Source of the DNA: Abditibacteriaceae bacterium
GTDB taxonomy: Bacteria > Armatimonadota > Abditibacteriia > Abditibacteriales > Abditibacteriaceae
Direction of reading: 5' to 3'
Assembly: GCA_019239895.1 (NCBI GenBank)
Contig: JAFAZH010000032.1
Span: 62,001 to 126,000 of the forward strand
Length of the DNA stretch: 64,000 nucleotides
Shown here: positions 35,070-43,562 of the stretch, piece after piece
Layout of the letters: every line of letters begins with the position of its first letter
Position numbering within the stretch: position 1 is the stretch's first letter
Translations under genes and position numbers: made by a program
The notes under the pieces: model-generated
What the model was told of the DNA's origin: nothing
The model's database searches: none
What the model saw: the letters and a program-made list of their open reading frames with translations, nothing else

Positions 35070-37076
35070 TCAATCCTCTAAGTTCAACCAGCGCAGTTCT
35101 TCCGGGCTAAGTTCAATATCCAAAGCAGGCAGAGAAGTGCGGGTTTCGGAGAGGGCGCGTGGGCCGATGAGGGGGAAGGTGGGGAAAGGTTGGCATAAGA
35201 CGTAAGCCAGGGCGATGTTGATGGGGGTAACACCCTTTTGCCGGGCCATTTCCTGCACACGCTCTAAACGCTGGAAATTATCTTCGCTATACCAGCAGCG
35301 CACCAGTTCTGCATCGGCGGTAAAGTTTGGGTTGCCACGCACGAAGAAGCCGCGCGCCTGACTCGACCAGGCAAATAGGGGCGTCTGGCTTTTGGTGAAC
35401 CAGGCGCGGGATTCCGGGTCAGCAGTAGAAATCGAACCCGCCCAGATAGGCGACACCATGCGCGCGAGGCTAAAATTGTTGCTGAGCGCCTTAAAGCCCA
35501 TCAGCCCTTTGGATTGAGCGTAGGCATTGGCTTCTTCCACACGTTCAATAGACCAGTTGGAAACTCCTATTGTCCGCATCCGCCCCGCTTGCACATGCTC
35601 ATTGAGCACATCCATAAACTCCCCAACCGGAATCTCCAGATTATCACGGTGCATCATGTAAAGGTCAACATAATCCGTTTGCAAGCGGTCGAGAGTTTCC
35701 AGGAATTGGGCCGTCAAGTCTTTGGGATTACAGTAAGGTGTATGGGCACCCTTGGCCAAAATGACAACCTCTTCGCGGTTGCCACGACTTTTGAGCCACT
35801 GGCCTATCACGCGCTCGCTCATGCCCCCGCCATAAATATACGCCGTATCAAAGCAGGTGCCGCCGGCTTCCACGAAGTTATCGAAAAAGGCTGCCCCATG
35901 TGGCAAAAGAAGTTGTGCGCCTTCCAGCATCGTGCCCATGACTAAGCGCGATATTGGCTTCTCGATGCCTGCAATGCTGCCATATCTCATGTTGTGGCCG
36001 GAACGTGGTTGTATTGAACCGCGATGGGAGGGAGGCCGCTCCGCAGTGTGCTTTTCATCTGCATAGAGCATTCCTATGGCCACACGCCAGGCATCGAGCG
36101 TCCGCATGTTTCCAAGAGAATCGTCCCAACTCATAGCCGGTGCTGGAGCCTGGCGCTGTGCGAGATGCGCGGCGACGGTATCCGCCTCGATGGAGTAGAG
36201 ACCTTCGTCCGTTTCAATAACCACTTCGCGGGCCTCTTTCTCATCGTTGCGCTTCACCATCAACTTGATACGCCCATCAGTGGGGCCGCAGAACCAGGGA
36301 GAGGGCACGACGATGTTGCCTTCGGAACCAAAGACGCGCACCATATTATCTTGATTGACTTGCACGCCGGTGGATAACTCTGCCACGATATTGCCGGGGA
36401 ATTTGAGGGCAGCTACGGTATATTCATCCACGCCGCTGATATCGCCGATATAACCAGTGGCTTTTACTTCGATGGGATCAGCGAAATCTTTGCCCACAGC
36501 AGCCCCGGCAATCAGCCGTGACATAGAGGCGCAATAGCAGCCGACATCGAGGATGCCGCCCCCGCCCAGAGCCGGATTCAAGAGGCGGCTTGCGGGGTTA
36601 AACCCACCGTGAAAGCTGAAGGTGGCTTGAATCACCCGCACCTCGCCAATCGCTTTGTCTCGTATCAACTCCGCCAGTTTCGCGGTTTGGGGATGGCAGC
36701 GATACATAAAGGCTTCCATCAAGAAGACATCATTACGGTGCGCGGCCTCAATGACTTCCATTGCTTCGGCATGATTCATGGTGAGGGGCTTCTCGCACAG
36801 AATATGCTTGCCTGCTTCGGCTGTTTTAATCGCCCACTCCGCGTGCATCGGATGCGGAGTGGAGATATAAACGACTTGCACCTCACGATCAGCCAGCAGT
36901 GCTTCATAGCTGCCATGACGGTGCGGCACGTTAAACTCCGCCCCAAACTTATCCGCCGCTTCTGGGGTGCGGCTGCCCACCGCGACCAGTTGCCCGGTTT
37001 TGGAAGTGGCTAATCCTTTAGCGAAGGTTTTGGCAATGCTGCCCGTGCCCAGGATGCCCCATGCAATTTTGCTCAT
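35070..37076 (-). CDS. Fusion protein: Gfo/Idh/MocA oxidoreductase plus aldo/keto reductase
   Basis: 668 residues carrying two complete enzymes. Residues ~1-335 are a Gfo/Idh/MocA oxidoreductase (WGILGTGSIAKTFAKGL, ILCEKPLTMNHAEA, GGILDVGCYCASM). Residues ~362-668 are an aldo/keto reductase with its catalytic tetrad apparently intact: CFDTAYIYGGGMSERV (Asp, Tyr), ILAKGAH (Lys), LYMMHRDN (His), and the family signatures GVSNWS and IALAYVLCQ. The junction (~335-362) is a short Pro/Arg-rich linker with no stop or frameshift. Two sequential redox steps on one carbohydrate are plausible. The region is bounded by a repeat at its 3' end. Confidence 0.9.
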   Translation of the reverse strand: MSKIAWGILGTGSIAKTFAKGLATSKTGQLVAVGSRTPEAADKFGAEFNVPHRHGSYEALLADREVQVVYISTPHPMHAEWAIKTAEAGKHILCEKPLTMNHAEAMEVIEAAHRNDVFLMEAFMYRCHPQTAKLAELIRDKAIGEVRVIQATFSFHGGFNPASRLLNPALGGGGILDVGCYCASMSRLIAGAAVGKDFADPIEVKATGYIGDISGVDEYTVAALKFPGNIVAELSTGVQVNQDNMVRVFGSEGNIVVPSPWFCGPTDGRIKLMVKRNDEKEAREVVIETDEGLYSIEADTVAAHLAQRQAPAPAMSWDDSLGNMRTLDAWRVAIGMLYADEKHTAERPPSHRGSIQPRSGHNMRYGSIAGIEKPISRLVMGTMLEGAQLLLPHGAAFFDNFVEAGGTCFDTAYIYGGGMSERVIGQWLKSRGNREEVVILAKGAHTPYCNPKDLTAQFLETLDRLQTDYVDLYMMHRDNLEIPVGEFMDVLNEHVQAGRMRTIGVSNWSIERVEEANAYAQSKGLMGFKALSNNFSLARMVSPIWAGSISTADPESRAWFTKSQTPLFAWSSQARGFFVRGNPNFTADAELVRCWYSEDNFQRLERVQEMARQKGVTPINIALAYVLCQPFPTFPLIGPRALSETRTSLPALDIELSPEELRWLNLED

Positions 37077-37182
37077 ATCGTTAACTTTCTCAATCTGTTT
37101 TAATGAAGGTATAGATGCCAGGAACTAGTGAGAGGTTACGCTGATTCGCGTGTTAAAATCAAGGGTTAGCAATAATAATTTG

Positions 37183-38130
37183 ATGAAACCGACTTTCCTA
37201 TTCGTTATGGCACTTACTTTAACCGCAGCCTCAGCGCAGTTCACGCAAGCGCCCTCCAACGCGCCGCATTGGTCGGTGCGTAATGGTCTTACCTTAGCAT
37301 TGTATCCACGGGCAATTTCCGGGGATGACGTTGGTGGCCCGCGTGGTCTTATCCGCATTGGGTTGCCGTTGCGGGCAGGTGACGCCCTGCCGCGCTTACT
37401 CAATTTTATTGCGGTCGAGCCAGTGACTAAGGATGGGCGGCGGGGTTATAGTGAGTTGGAAAAAAGTCCGGGTGATGGTGCGCCGGGTATTCAGTTCTGG
37501 ATAGATCATGTCGTGCAGGGCAAAGCCACGCTCACTGGCCCGGACATTTTACGCCTCACCATTCGCATGGAAAAGTTCGCTAATGGCGCTCACCCTTATC
37601 TGGTCGCCGTGTTAGATGCGGGCAAGCCCCACGAAGTGCGTTTTGAAGTCTATGCCGAGCCAGACAGTGCGCCCATGCAGCAGTGCATTCTGACCGCGAC
37701 AATGGGCAATTACCAGCGTTTGCGCCGCCTGCATTTAAAGCAGCGCATTGTTACTACCGATGAAGTGTTGCCGGAAGACCCCGGTGAAAACTTCACCCGT
37801 CATGCTGTGTTTCCCCTCAATGAGCTAGAGCGGGACAAAGAGGGCGTCTTCGTCGCTGCTGAGGGCACAGAAGATGATCCCCGTGAATTATCCAAGGCAT
37901 TGCCCCCTGGTTTGTTCTGGGCCTATGGCGGTGAGAACTTTACTCAGTATTGGCGGCAGCCGGAGCCGGTGGATAGCGACTTGCAAGCAGTGGTGAATGC
38001 CCGCAAGACCTACTGGATGAGCCAGATTCCACTACCGGGCGGCAAGGCTTTTGAGAACTTTGAACTAAACGCCGCTTATCATCCAGGCCAAGTATTCATC
38101 TTTGGCATTAAAACAAAACATTCCAAATAA
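37183..38130 (+). CDS. Secreted protein of unknown function
   Basis: 315 residues from ATG 37183, with a signal peptide (MKPTFLFVMALTLTAASAQ). I do not recognise the mature domain. Visible stretches are LTLALYPRAISGDDVGGPRG, FIAVEPVTKDGRRGYSELE, GDGAPGIQFWIDH and LPPGLFWAYGGENFTQYWRQ. It looks beta-rich and could be a carbohydrate-related extracytoplasmic protein. Its last 23 bases overlap the 3' end of the convergent gene 38108-39091. The GTG at 37150 would add 11 residues but spoils the signal peptide. Confidence 0.7.
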   Translation: MKPTFLFVMALTLTAASAQFTQAPSNAPHWSVRNGLTLALYPRAISGDDVGGPRGLIRIGLPLRAGDALPRLLNFIAVEPVTKDGRRGYSELEKSPGDGAPGIQFWIDHVVQGKATLTGPDILRLTIRMEKFANGAHPYLVAVLDAGKPHEVRFEVYAEPDSAPMQQCILTATMGNYQRLRRLHLKQRIVTTDEVLPEDPGENFTRHAVFPLNELERDKEGVFVAAEGTEDDPRELSKALPPGLFWAYGGENFTQYWRQPEPVDSDLQAVVNARKTYWMSQIPLPGGKAFENFELNAAYHPGQVFIFGIKTKHSK

Positions 38131-39091
38131 AGGGCAGCAACAGGACAATAAAGCTCCCGATGAGAAAGACTATGGTGGTTAAGGAAACGATGCTCATCCA
38201 ACTGCGCCAGCGTTTGATTTGACCTTGTCCTGGCCCAATGCCTAACACCGCGTGCGGTGGCGGAAAGACTAAGACAGCGCAGATAACTACGCCAATCATT
38301 AATACGAATAGGGGCAATAGGGGCAAGGGTGCAGAATGCTGTTTTTCCACCGCTAACCCCAGGAGCACATTCAGCGCGGCGGGCATGTCTGTCGTGGTAA
38401 CGCCATGCTTCAAAAGGGAGTGTGCCTGGTTCACTAATTCTTCATCGGGCGCGGCGTGACGGTTCAGCAGTTCTAAACCAGCAAAAATAACCGGGAGGGT
38501 GGCAAAGCAAAGCGGCCAGGTAAAGCCTCCCAGTTGCCGCCACAATCGTTGCCAACGCGTTGGCTGCACCGCTCGCACCCAATCGCGCACGTCTCCATAA
38601 AACTGCTGCACTTCCTGGATATTGGCTGGATACGCCACCACTTGCAATATACCGCTGCCAGGGGAGAGCGTGACGCGACAAACGATTTCATCGTGCTCCA
38701 GCCGCGCCTCAAAGCCCAGAGCTTTATCTTCGACGGTTAGAAATTGGGCAGCTTCGGCAAAAGAGCGCACTGGCAGACGTTTGGTATCACCAATATCTAT
38801 TTCGATATTATTGCGCTCTCGCACATGCTGGTACTGCTCTAAGATAATGCTGTTGAGCTGACTTCTTAAGCGGCTAATATCTTCTCTGGTCTGGGGCTTG
38901 AGAATTGGGTCTTGAATGTAGGCTTGGATTTCGTCGTCCACGGCCTGCTTAATCGCTGCGGCTTTGGATTCTTCCAGCCGTTGCCGTTGCTGGGCGATGA
39001 TTTCATCGAGTATCGCCAGAAACTCGCGGTCAATCAGCCACGGGCCGGGGGCCGCGAACGACATTTGATAAATAACTTCGGGCGCAGACAT
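38108..39091 (-). CDS. Membrane protein of unknown function with N-terminal coiled coil
   Basis: 327 residues. The N-terminal ~90 residues are charged and helical (IIAQQRQRLEESKAAAIKQA). The middle ~100-195 is a soluble domain. Three hydrophobic segments follow, at ~205-220 (WPLCFATLPVIFAGLELL), ~262-285 (LLPLFVLMIGVVICAVLVF) and ~305-325 (IVSLTTIVFLIGSFIVLLL). No family recognised. The gene converges on 37183-38130 with a 23-base tail-to-tail overlap, so the two mRNAs could form antisense pairs at their ends. Confidence 0.7.
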   Translation of the reverse strand: MSAPEVIYQMSFAAPGPWLIDREFLAILDEIIAQQRQRLEESKAAAIKQAVDDEIQAYIQDPILKPQTREDISRLRSQLNSIILEQYQHVRERNNIEIDIGDTKRLPVRSFAEAAQFLTVEDKALGFEARLEHDEIVCRVTLSPGSGILQVVAYPANIQEVQQFYGDVRDWVRAVQPTRWQRLWRQLGGFTWPLCFATLPVIFAGLELLNRHAAPDEELVNQAHSLLKHGVTTTDMPAALNVLLGLAVEKQHSAPLPLLPLFVLMIGVVICAVLVFPPPHAVLGIGPGQGQIKRWRSWMSIVSLTTIVFLIGSFIVLLLPFIWNVLF

Positions 39092-39158
39092 GAGAAAGCT
39101 GCTTTAAGGCAAATTCCTGTTTACCGTTCAACGCACAGATTTTACCTGTCGGTTAGTT

Positions 39159-39164
39159 TATAAT
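39159..39164 (+). promoter_or_regulatory. Candidate -10 box for the sugar isomerase gene
   Basis: TATAAT 45 bases before ATG 39209, leaving a short leader with AGGAG at 39194-39198. No convincing -35 hexamer at 16-18 bases. Confidence 0.4.
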
Positions 39165-39208
39165 GGCATGGTATAGGCACTGCTTAACTTCATAGGAGAT
39201 TTTGTTGT

Positions 39209-40108
39209 ATGAGTCAAGAGAAAATACGGATTGGCACCATTGTGAACGCTGGTGGCAAGAATAACCCCGCTCATTATATCCGTCAGATTCTACCACACGG
39301 TTTTGAATCGTTCCAGATTATGTTCTGGCAGACGCTGGGCGGTGCGAACCTGGAAGAATTGGCGCAGCAGGTCAATGAAGCCCTGGTGGGCAGTGATGCA
39401 GTTATCAGCAGTCTGGGCATCTTTGGCAATCCGTTAGGTAGTAGAGATATAGACCAACAAACCCGTGAGGGGTGGGAAAAGTGCATTGAGGCCGCGCACC
39501 TCTTTAACTGTAACATGGTCGTTGGTTTTGCGGGTCGCGTTGTGGATAAACCGATTCCCGAATCTATGGGTCGCTATGCCGAAGTCTTTGGCGCATTAGG
39601 AAAGCGGGCGGCTAATAAAGGCGTGCGTATTGCTTTCGAGAACTGCGACATGGGCGGCGATTGGCAGCGCGGCGACTGGAATATTGCCCACAACCCAACG
39701 GCTTGGGAAATGATGTTCAATGCCATTCCCTCCGAGAATATCGGTCTCGAATGGGAGCCTTGCCACCAGATGGTAAGCCTGATTGACCCCATGCCGCAGT
39801 TGCGTAAATGGCTGCCCAAGATTTTCCATGTTCATGGCAAAGACGCTACTGTCCTCTGGGATGTGGTGCGCGAATATGGTGTGCATGGCCCGAAAGAATT
39901 TGCCTTCCACCGCACCCCCGGCTTCGGCGACAGTAATTGGACAGATATTATTTCGGAACTGCGGCGTGGTGGTTATGAAGGCAGCATTGACATCGAAGGC
40001 TGGCACGATCCAGTCTATCGAGATGAACTCGAAATGACCGGGCAAGTTCACGCCCTCAATTATCTCAAGCGGTGTCGTGGCGGTTCTTTTGTGCCGAACC
40101 CGCAGTAG
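39209..40108 (+). CDS. Sugar phosphate isomerase/epimerase family protein (xylose isomerase-like TIM barrel)
   Basis: 299 residues of the AP endonuclease 2/xylose isomerase-like TIM barrel fold. Metal-ligand signatures are visible: GVRIAFENCDM (Glu), LEWEPCHQM, IFHVHGKDA (His) and GSIDIEGWHDPV (Glu). It is preceded by AGGAG about ten bases upstream. It is followed by a quinone oxidoreductase-type gene 58 bases downstream and may belong with the Gfo/Idh/MocA sugar enzymes of this region. Substrate unknown. Confidence 0.9.
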   Translation: MSQEKIRIGTIVNAGGKNNPAHYIRQILPHGFESFQIMFWQTLGGANLEELAQQVNEALVGSDAVISSLGIFGNPLGSRDIDQQTREGWEKCIEAAHLFNCNMVVGFAGRVVDKPIPESMGRYAEVFGALGKRAANKGVRIAFENCDMGGDWQRGDWNIAHNPTAWEMMFNAIPSENIGLEWEPCHQMVSLIDPMPQLRKWLPKIFHVHGKDATVLWDVVREYGVHGPKEFAFHRTPGFGDSNWTDIISELRRGGYEGSIDIEGWHDPVYRDELEMTGQVHALNYLKRCRGGSFVPNPQ

Positions 40109-40166
40109 AGTTGCTGCCTTAGCTGCTCCTATGCGTCGGCGCAAAGTTAGGGTCGGGTAAAACATC

Positions 40167-41150
40167 ATGAAAGTCATTGTTATTATTCAACCAGGTGGCC
40201 CGGAAGTGCTGCAAGTGCAGGAGCGTCCGTTGCCGGAACCGGGCGGCGAACAGGTGCGCGTGCGAGTTCTGGTTGCAGGGTTAAATCGCAGCGACTTAGC
40301 ACAGCGGCGCGGCCACTATCCGGCTCCGCCTGGCGTGCCAGCCGATATTCCAGGGCTGGAAATCATGGGCGTAGTGGATGCCATTGGGCCAAGTGTGCTG
40401 CGTTGGCAGGTGGGGCAGCGCGTCTTTGGCCTGGTGGCTGGTGGTGGTTATGCCGAATACGCCCTGACTCATGAACAGCTTTTAACCGAAGTGCCATCCA
40501 ACTTAGATGACATTCAAGCCGGGGCGGTGCCAGAAGTTTTCATGACAGCCCATGATGCGCTGTTTACTCAGGCCGACTTGGTAATGGGCGAGCGCGTCTT
40601 AATTCATGCCGTTGGCAGTGGTGTTGGCACAGCCGCCGTCCAGTTAGTGCGGGCCATAGGCGGCACCAGTTATGGTACCGCCCGTTCACCTCATAAATTA
40701 GAGCAGGCGCGCGAACTGGGCCTGGATGTCGCCTTACCACTGCCCGATTTCGCGCCTGCCCTGCGTGATGCTACTGGCAACAAGGGAGTCAATGTCGTCA
40801 TTGATTTTATCGGCGCATCTTACATGCAGCAAAACCTGGAAGCACTATCCCCTCTGGGACGCTTAGTGCAAGTGGGAATGCTGGGAGGCAGCACCGCCGA
40901 GGTTGACTTGCGTCTGGTCATGGGCAAGCGATTGCGCTTGATCGGTACGGTCTTGCGGGCGCGGCCCCTCGAAGAGAAAGCGATGGTGACACGCCGCTTT
41001 GCCGAGCAGGTTGTGCCACTTTTAGCGCGGGGCGTTGTGCAGCCTGTGGTGGACAAAGTGTGCCCCTTCGAGCAAGCTGCCGCAGCCCATGAGTATCTGG
41101 AAAGCAACTCGACCTTTGGCAAAGTTCTGCTCCAGGTCGCCGACTCCTAA
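40167..41150 (+). CDS. Zinc-independent quinone oxidoreductase (MDR superfamily)
   Basis: 327-residue NAD(P)H:quinone oxidoreductase-type enzyme (zeta-crystallin/PIG3-like). It has the family start MKVIVIIQPGGPEVLQVQE, NRSDLAQRRGHYPAPPG, and the coenzyme-binding motif AVGSGVGTAAVQLVRAIGG. The C-terminus has the typical VVDKVCPFEQAAAAHEYLES. The catalytic-zinc Cys and His of alcohol dehydrogenases are missing. It follows the TIM-barrel isomerase on the same strand. The Shine-Dalgarno is weak. Confidence 0.92.
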   Translation: MKVIVIIQPGGPEVLQVQERPLPEPGGEQVRVRVLVAGLNRSDLAQRRGHYPAPPGVPADIPGLEIMGVVDAIGPSVLRWQVGQRVFGLVAGGGYAEYALTHEQLLTEVPSNLDDIQAGAVPEVFMTAHDALFTQADLVMGERVLIHAVGSGVGTAAVQLVRAIGGTSYGTARSPHKLEQARELGLDVALPLPDFAPALRDATGNKGVNVVIDFIGASYMQQNLEALSPLGRLVQVGMLGGSTAEVDLRLVMGKRLRLIGTVLRARPLEEKAMVTRRFAEQVVPLLARGVVQPVVDKVCPFEQAAAAHEYLESNSTFGKVLLQVADS

Positions 41151-41183
41151 GCATCCTTAACGCAAGTTACGCGTTCTATTTGT

Positions 41184-41915
41184 ATGCGGCCACCACCTGT
41201 CCTTGAAGTTGCAGCGGGCGTATGGCAAGTTGTTTTGCCGTGGACGCGAGCTTATATCTTAACGGATGGTGCTGACTTCGCCCTGGTGGATACCGGCACC
41301 TGCCGTGACCAAGAGCTACTATTAGCAGCAATCCAACAATTAGGTCTTGAGCCACGACGCTGCACGGGAATTTTCTTGACACATGGGCATTGCGACCATG
41401 CGGGCAATGCCTGCTATTTCGCGGAGCAAGGGGCCAAAGTCTATGCACATGTTGCAGAAAGTCCATTTGTAGAGGCGGGGCAAACTTATGCTCCCTCTGG
41501 TTTACGTCTACTGGGGCCACAGGGCTTTATGTTCTCTATTGGTGAACTCTACTGGCCAGTGCGTCAGCTTCCTCTCGGCGCACAACTGAGTGATAACGAC
41601 ACAATAGATACTCCGGCGGGGACGTGGCGTGTGGTGCATACACCTGGCCATACCCCAGGGCACATTGCGTACTTTCGGGAAAGCGATCGCACTCTGATTT
41701 CCGGTGATGCACTATTGAACATTCTGCCCTTTATCCGTAAACCTGGGTTATCCTTGGCACAACCCGTCTTTACATCCGATCTCGCTCAAGCTCGCCAATC
41801 CGCACACAAATTGGCTGCACTATCCCCTCGCATCTTGCTGCCTGGGCACGGCTCACCGCTAAGCAATGATACAACGGCGCGTATTGCTGCTTTTGTGGCG
41901 CGTCTTCATATGTAA
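41184..41915 (+). CDS. Metallo-beta-lactamase-fold hydrolase
   Basis: 243 residues with a canonical dinuclear metal site: FLTHGHCDHAGN (HxHxDH), VHTPGHTPGHIAYF, GDALLN (bridging Asp) and LLPGHGSPLS. It resembles glyoxalase II-like and other thioester hydrolases, without a diagnostic C-terminal domain. It starts 33 bases after the quinone oxidoreductase. Its TAA stop overlaps the first base of the following inverted repeat. Substrate unknown. Confidence 0.88.
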   Translation: MRPPPVLEVAAGVWQVVLPWTRAYILTDGADFALVDTGTCRDQELLLAAIQQLGLEPRRCTGIFLTHGHCDHAGNACYFAEQGAKVYAHVAESPFVEAGQTYAPSGLRLLGPQGFMFSIGELYWPVRQLPLGAQLSDNDTIDTPAGTWRVVHTPGHTPGHIAYFRESDRTLISGDALLNILPFIRKPGLSLAQPVFTSDLAQARQSAHKLAALSPRILLPGHGSPLSNDTTARIAAFVARLHM

Positions 41916-41996
41916 AATAAACCGCAGAGACGCAGAGGACACAGAGATTTGAAGTTCTCTCTTCTTCTGTGTCCTCTGCGTCTCTGCGGTTTATTT
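41915..41996. repeat. Inverted repeat, 'CGCAGAGACGC' family (copy 3), between convergent stops
   Basis: Perfect 31-bp arms at 41915-41945 and 41966-41996 with a 20-base loop (core AAACCGCAGAGACGCAGAGG). The left arm starts at the last base of the MBL stop codon, and the right arm contains the TAA stop of the aldo/keto reductase (41993-41991). The stem is long enough to be a very stable bidirectional terminator or mRNA-end structure. Confidence 0.95.
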
Positions 41997-42938
41997 CTTC
42001 TGTGGCCCCTTCAAGATAGCACCAATTTCTACTAACTCTTCTGGTGTCAGCTTAACCCCAGAAGCCTTGGCGTTTTCTTGCACTTGTTCGGGGCGTGTGG
42101 CACCGATGATAGGAGCGGTCATATTGGGCTGATGCAGCAGCCACACCAAAGCTAGTTGCGAAAGGGTTAAATCTCGCGCTCGCGCAAATTTACTTAACGC
42201 TTTCATCGTAGGCAGGTTTTCTTGCAGACGCTTTTCTAATCCGGCATTGCCTTCGGCACGGCTGCCCCTGGGCACTTTGCCTTTCAGGTATTTGTCCGAC
42301 AACAAGCCTTGAGCCAGTGGCGAGTAGGGGATTAAGCCTAAACCTTCCTTCACACAGCGCGGAATCTCCTTTTCTTCAATGCCTCGCCCCAGCATATTGT
42401 AATAGGGCTGAAGCGAAATGAATTTGTTGAGATTATATTGCTCAGAAATTCGCGCTGCTTCCCCGATCATCTCACTGTTGAAATTGGAGCAGCCGATGTA
42501 GCGGACTTTCCCAGAACGCACCAAGTCATCGAGAGTACGCATGGTCTCTTCGAGTGGCGTTTCGGGGTCGGGCCAGTGAATTTGATAAAGGTCAATGTAA
42601 TCAGTTTGCAGGCGACGCAGGCTGTCGTGGCAGGCATCCATCAAATGCTTGCGATTCGCACCTTCGCCACTGACGCCGGGCCACATGCGCCCGCGACCTT
42701 TGGTAGCAATGGTTAAGGTGCGCCGGTCTTTGCCCTTCATCCAACGCCCCATCACTTCCTCGGCTTTACCGCCCGCATACACATCAGCCGTGTCGAAGAA
42801 GTCAATACCCTGTTCCTGCGCCGCATCCAAGACAGCAAATGTTTGCTCATCTTCAATGCGATCTCCGAAGTTAATCCAGGCTCCCAGACAAATCTCCGAT
42901 ACCTTGAGTCCAGAACGTCCCAAGCGACGATAGTTCAT
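41991..42938 (-). CDS. Aldo/keto reductase (voltage-gated K+ channel beta-subunit type)
   Basis: 315-residue AKR. The catalytic residues are visible in FFDTADVYAGGKAEEVMGRW (Asp, Tyr), TIATKGRG (Lys) and LYQIHWPD (His). Other family signatures are IGCSNFNSE and APIIGATRPEQV. The opening MNYRRLGRSGLKVSEICLG is typical of the AKR/Kv-beta subfamily. Its stop codon lies in the arm of an inverted repeat, with the last residues GPQKK just before. It is monocistronic on this strand. Physiological substrate unknown. Confidence 0.93.
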   Translation of the reverse strand: MNYRRLGRSGLKVSEICLGAWINFGDRIEDEQTFAVLDAAQEQGIDFFDTADVYAGGKAEEVMGRWMKGKDRRTLTIATKGRGRMWPGVSGEGANRKHLMDACHDSLRRLQTDYIDLYQIHWPDPETPLEETMRTLDDLVRSGKVRYIGCSNFNSEMIGEAARISEQYNLNKFISLQPYYNMLGRGIEEKEIPRCVKEGLGLIPYSPLAQGLLSDKYLKGKVPRGSRAEGNAGLEKRLQENLPTMKALSKFARARDLTLSQLALVWLLHQPNMTAPIIGATRPEQVQENAKASGVKLTPEELVEIGAILKGPQKK

Positions 42939-43014
42939 AATGCTTTCCCCACAATAGAAAATTTTGCACTTTCATTACTATACACAAGACTTACGCTCTG
43001 TGACGCAAAGATTT

Positions 43015-43176
43015 TTAACGACTTTAGCAGGAGGATAGGAAGGGAAGAAAGCAGGAAAGAAGTATTGTGTAACGGCAATGCAAGACGACGTGGACACAAC
43101 TAAAGGCAGATATTCTCCTATCCCATTTCTAATTTCCTGCTTTCTTCCCTTCCTATCCTCCTGCTAAAGTCGTTAA
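43015..43176. repeat. Long inverted repeat, 44-bp perfect arms
   Basis: Left arm 43015-43058, right arm 43133-43176, no mismatch; the arms are purine- and pyrimidine-rich (core GGAGGATAGGAAGGGAAG). The 74-base interior contains no further arm. It lies between the aldo/keto reductase and the DUF485 gene, in their shared upstream region, and is unlike the other repeat families. Confidence 0.95.
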
Positions 43177-43245
43177 TGCCTGACAGTAACGCTGTTTTGT
43201 TCCGTGACAATGTGCTAATATCAAAACACCCCAAGGAGGTTCGTG

Positions 43246-43551
43246 ATGAGTGAGCAGCAGGTGCGCCGCACAATTCTAGATGACCCGGACTTTAAAGAAC
43301 TGTCCCGGCAGAAGAACCGTATATCCCTTGTCTTAACGGTAGTCATATTAGTGGTCTATTTTACCTATATGCTGCTGATTGCCTTCAGTAAAAGTGCCCT
43401 CAGTGCGCCTGTGGCCAATGGCACGTTAGGTATCCCCATTGGCATTGGAGTCATTATCCTCGCGTGGGTCTTGACGGGCATCTATGTGCGGTGGGCAAAC
43501 ACGCAGTATGATGCGCTGGTTGAAAAAGTGAAACAGAAGATAAGCGAGTAA
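43246..43551 (+). CDS. DUF485 family membrane protein
   Basis: 101 residues from ATG 43246, with AAGGAGG at 43233-43239. Family signatures: an N-terminal [20 protein letters not shown], a first membrane segment [17 protein letters not shown], then ALSAPV and a second segment [20 protein letters not shown] with RWANTQYD after it. DUF485 proteins are typically encoded just before acetate symporters, as here (11-base gap). It is probably an accessory subunit or regulator of the transporter. Confidence 0.93.
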   Translation: MSEQQVRRTILDDPDFKELSRQKNRISLVLTVVILVVYFTYMLLIAFSKSALSAPVANGTLGIPIGIGVIILAWVLTGIYVRWANTQYDALVEKVKQKISE

Positions 43552-43562
43552 GGAGCTTCCTA

